Notes under the pieces: generated by a model
Database searches by the model: none
Told to the model about the DNA's origin: nothing
The model's input: the letters and a program-made list of their open reading frames with translations, nothing else
Made by a program: the position numbers and the translations under genes
Origin: DASVEE01 sp036399695
GTDB lineage: Bacteria > Acidobacteriota > Thermoanaerobaculia > Gp7-AA8
DNA length: 12,632 bases
NCBI GenBank assembly: GCA_036399695.1
Contig: DASWMP010000083.1
Location: forward strand, 1-12,632
Reading direction: 5' to 3'
In this document: positions 12,147-12,632 of the stretch, piece after piece
Layout of the letters: every line of letters begins with the position of its first letter
Position numbering within the stretch: the first letter of the stretch is position 1

Positions 12147-12632
12147 CACCGCCGTTCGAGCCCGCGGCGACGCCGCACCACCCATCCTGATCGTCGTCCC
12201 GGTCTTCGACGAAGCCGCGCTCATCGAGCGCAAGCTCGAGAACCTGGCCGCTCTCACGTACCGGAACCGCCACGTGGTGATCGTTGACGGCGGGTCGTCT
12301 GACGGCACCATCGCGCAAGTCACCCGGTGGCTTGCCGCAAGAGAAATCGGACCTATGGCGCTGCAGGCGTCACCGGCATCCCCTGAGTCCGATCTGTCCT
12401 ACGGGTCCGATCGGTCCCATCGTTCCCAGACCTACGAGCTCCTGGCCACCACCCACCGCAACAAAACGGCCCAGCTCACCGAAGCGCTGCACGCTCATCC
12501 CGGAGCGCCCTGGGTTCTCGTCACCGACGCCGACGCCCACCTCCCGGCCGACACCCTCGAGCGTCTCCTCGACGTCGTCGCCACCGACGCACGTACCGGC
12601 GTCGTCGGCGCGCGCGTCCGTCCCACCTCCGC
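12055..12632 (+). CDS. Family 2 glycosyltransferase, partial, with in-frame repeat insert
   Basis: The frame is open from ATG 12055 to the window end (192 codons seen, 3' end missing). Residues about 3-25 are a membrane helix (LMLASAAIVTTYVLW). The GT-A domain follows: PILIVVPVFDEAALIERKLE, the nucleotide-binding HVVIVDGGSSDGT, HRNKTAQL (the usual GK/NK-AxAL segment) and the metal-binding D-x-D in VLVTDADAHLP. These identify a GT2 enzyme that transfers a sugar from a nucleotide-sugar donor at the inner membrane. Between the VDGGSSDGT helix and HRNKTAQL, about 29 residues (98-126, Ser/Asp/Arg rich: SDLSYGSDRSHRSQ) come from repeat element B and are unlikely in a normal GT2. The gene overlaps the GT-C gene by 92 bases, which suggests co-expression. 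Whether the insert is tolerated cannot be judged from here. Confidence 0.85.
   Translation, partial: MAFSAVAATLMLASAAIVTTYVLWLATARRNTAVRARGDAAPPILIVVPVFDEAALIERKLENLAALTYRNRHVVIVDGGSSDGTIAQVTRWLAAREIGPMALQASPASPESDLSYGSDRSHRSQTYELLATTHRNKTAQLTEALHAHPGAPWVLVTDADAHLPADTLERLLDVVATDARTGVVGARVRPTS
12346..12432. repeat. Palindromic element B, 9-nt words, inside GT2 coding sequence
   Basis: Five consecutive 9-nt words (TCCGATCTG, TCCTACGGG, TCCGATCGG, TCCCATCGT, TCCCAGACC) run from 12388 to 12432. An inverted word, ATCGGACCT, lies at 12346-12354; ATCGGACC (12346-12353) pairs with GGTCCGAT (12404-12411). It shares exact strings with element A: GGTCCCATCGTT (12413-12424 and 4205-4216) and ATCGGTCCCAT (12410-12420 and 4177-4187). 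It starts exactly on a codon boundary of the GT2 gene and keeps the frame open. Arms are more diverged than in element A. Confidence 0.75.

Overview
The window is GC-rich bacterial chromosome with no plasmid, phage or transposase gene. The organism cannot be fixed from sequence alone. High GC, signal peptides ending in FAQ or HAQ, a Hhip-like PQQ sugar dehydrogenase and many palindromic repeats of short words would fit an Acidobacteriota-like or other deep-branching soil lineage, but this is a low-confidence guess.

Layout. Positions 37-2678 hold three minus-strand genes for exported proteins: a TPR protein with a Pro-rich linker, a 155-aa secreted protein, and a Pro-rich protein with a C-terminal membrane anchor. 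Divergent from them, 2755-4056 (+) encodes an FAD-dependent oxidoreductase. It converges on a secreted TSGG-repeat (DUF4097-like) protein at 4221-5189 (-), and a 149-bp palindrome fills the gap between them. A second palindrome lies upstream of the TSGG gene. Then comes a tight plus-strand set: flavin reductase-like protein (5362), alpha/beta-hydrolase esterase (5832, overlapping by 1 nt) and MoaA (6690). This set converges on a minus-strand pair, a uracil-DNA glycosylase-like gene (8538-7885) and a 57-aa gene (7888-7715), joined by an ATGA overlap. A gene-poor stretch (8539-8873) carries a third palindrome. A PQQ-dependent sugar dehydrogenase (10034-8874, -) is divergent from a 56-aa Pro/Gln-rich small gene (10098-10268, +), which ends at a strong intrinsic terminator. 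An 81-aa hypothetical gene, a GT-C membrane glycosyltransferase and a GT2 glycosyltransferase (cut by the window end) follow on the plus strand.

The most interesting non-genic signal is a set of five long inverted-repeat elements of at least four sequence families in 12.6 kb. Three families have arms built from tandem 7- or 9-nt words. The 9-nt family occurs once between convergent genes and once in frame inside the GT2 coding sequence. The GATTTCC family supplies the first part of the coding sequence of the GT-C gene. Other points of interest are a hairpin that would hide the ribosome binding site of the first gene, two small genes with good translation signals, and TANNNT motifs 7-11 nt ahead of several starts that lack a Shine-Dalgarno sequence, which suggests leaderless transcripts.
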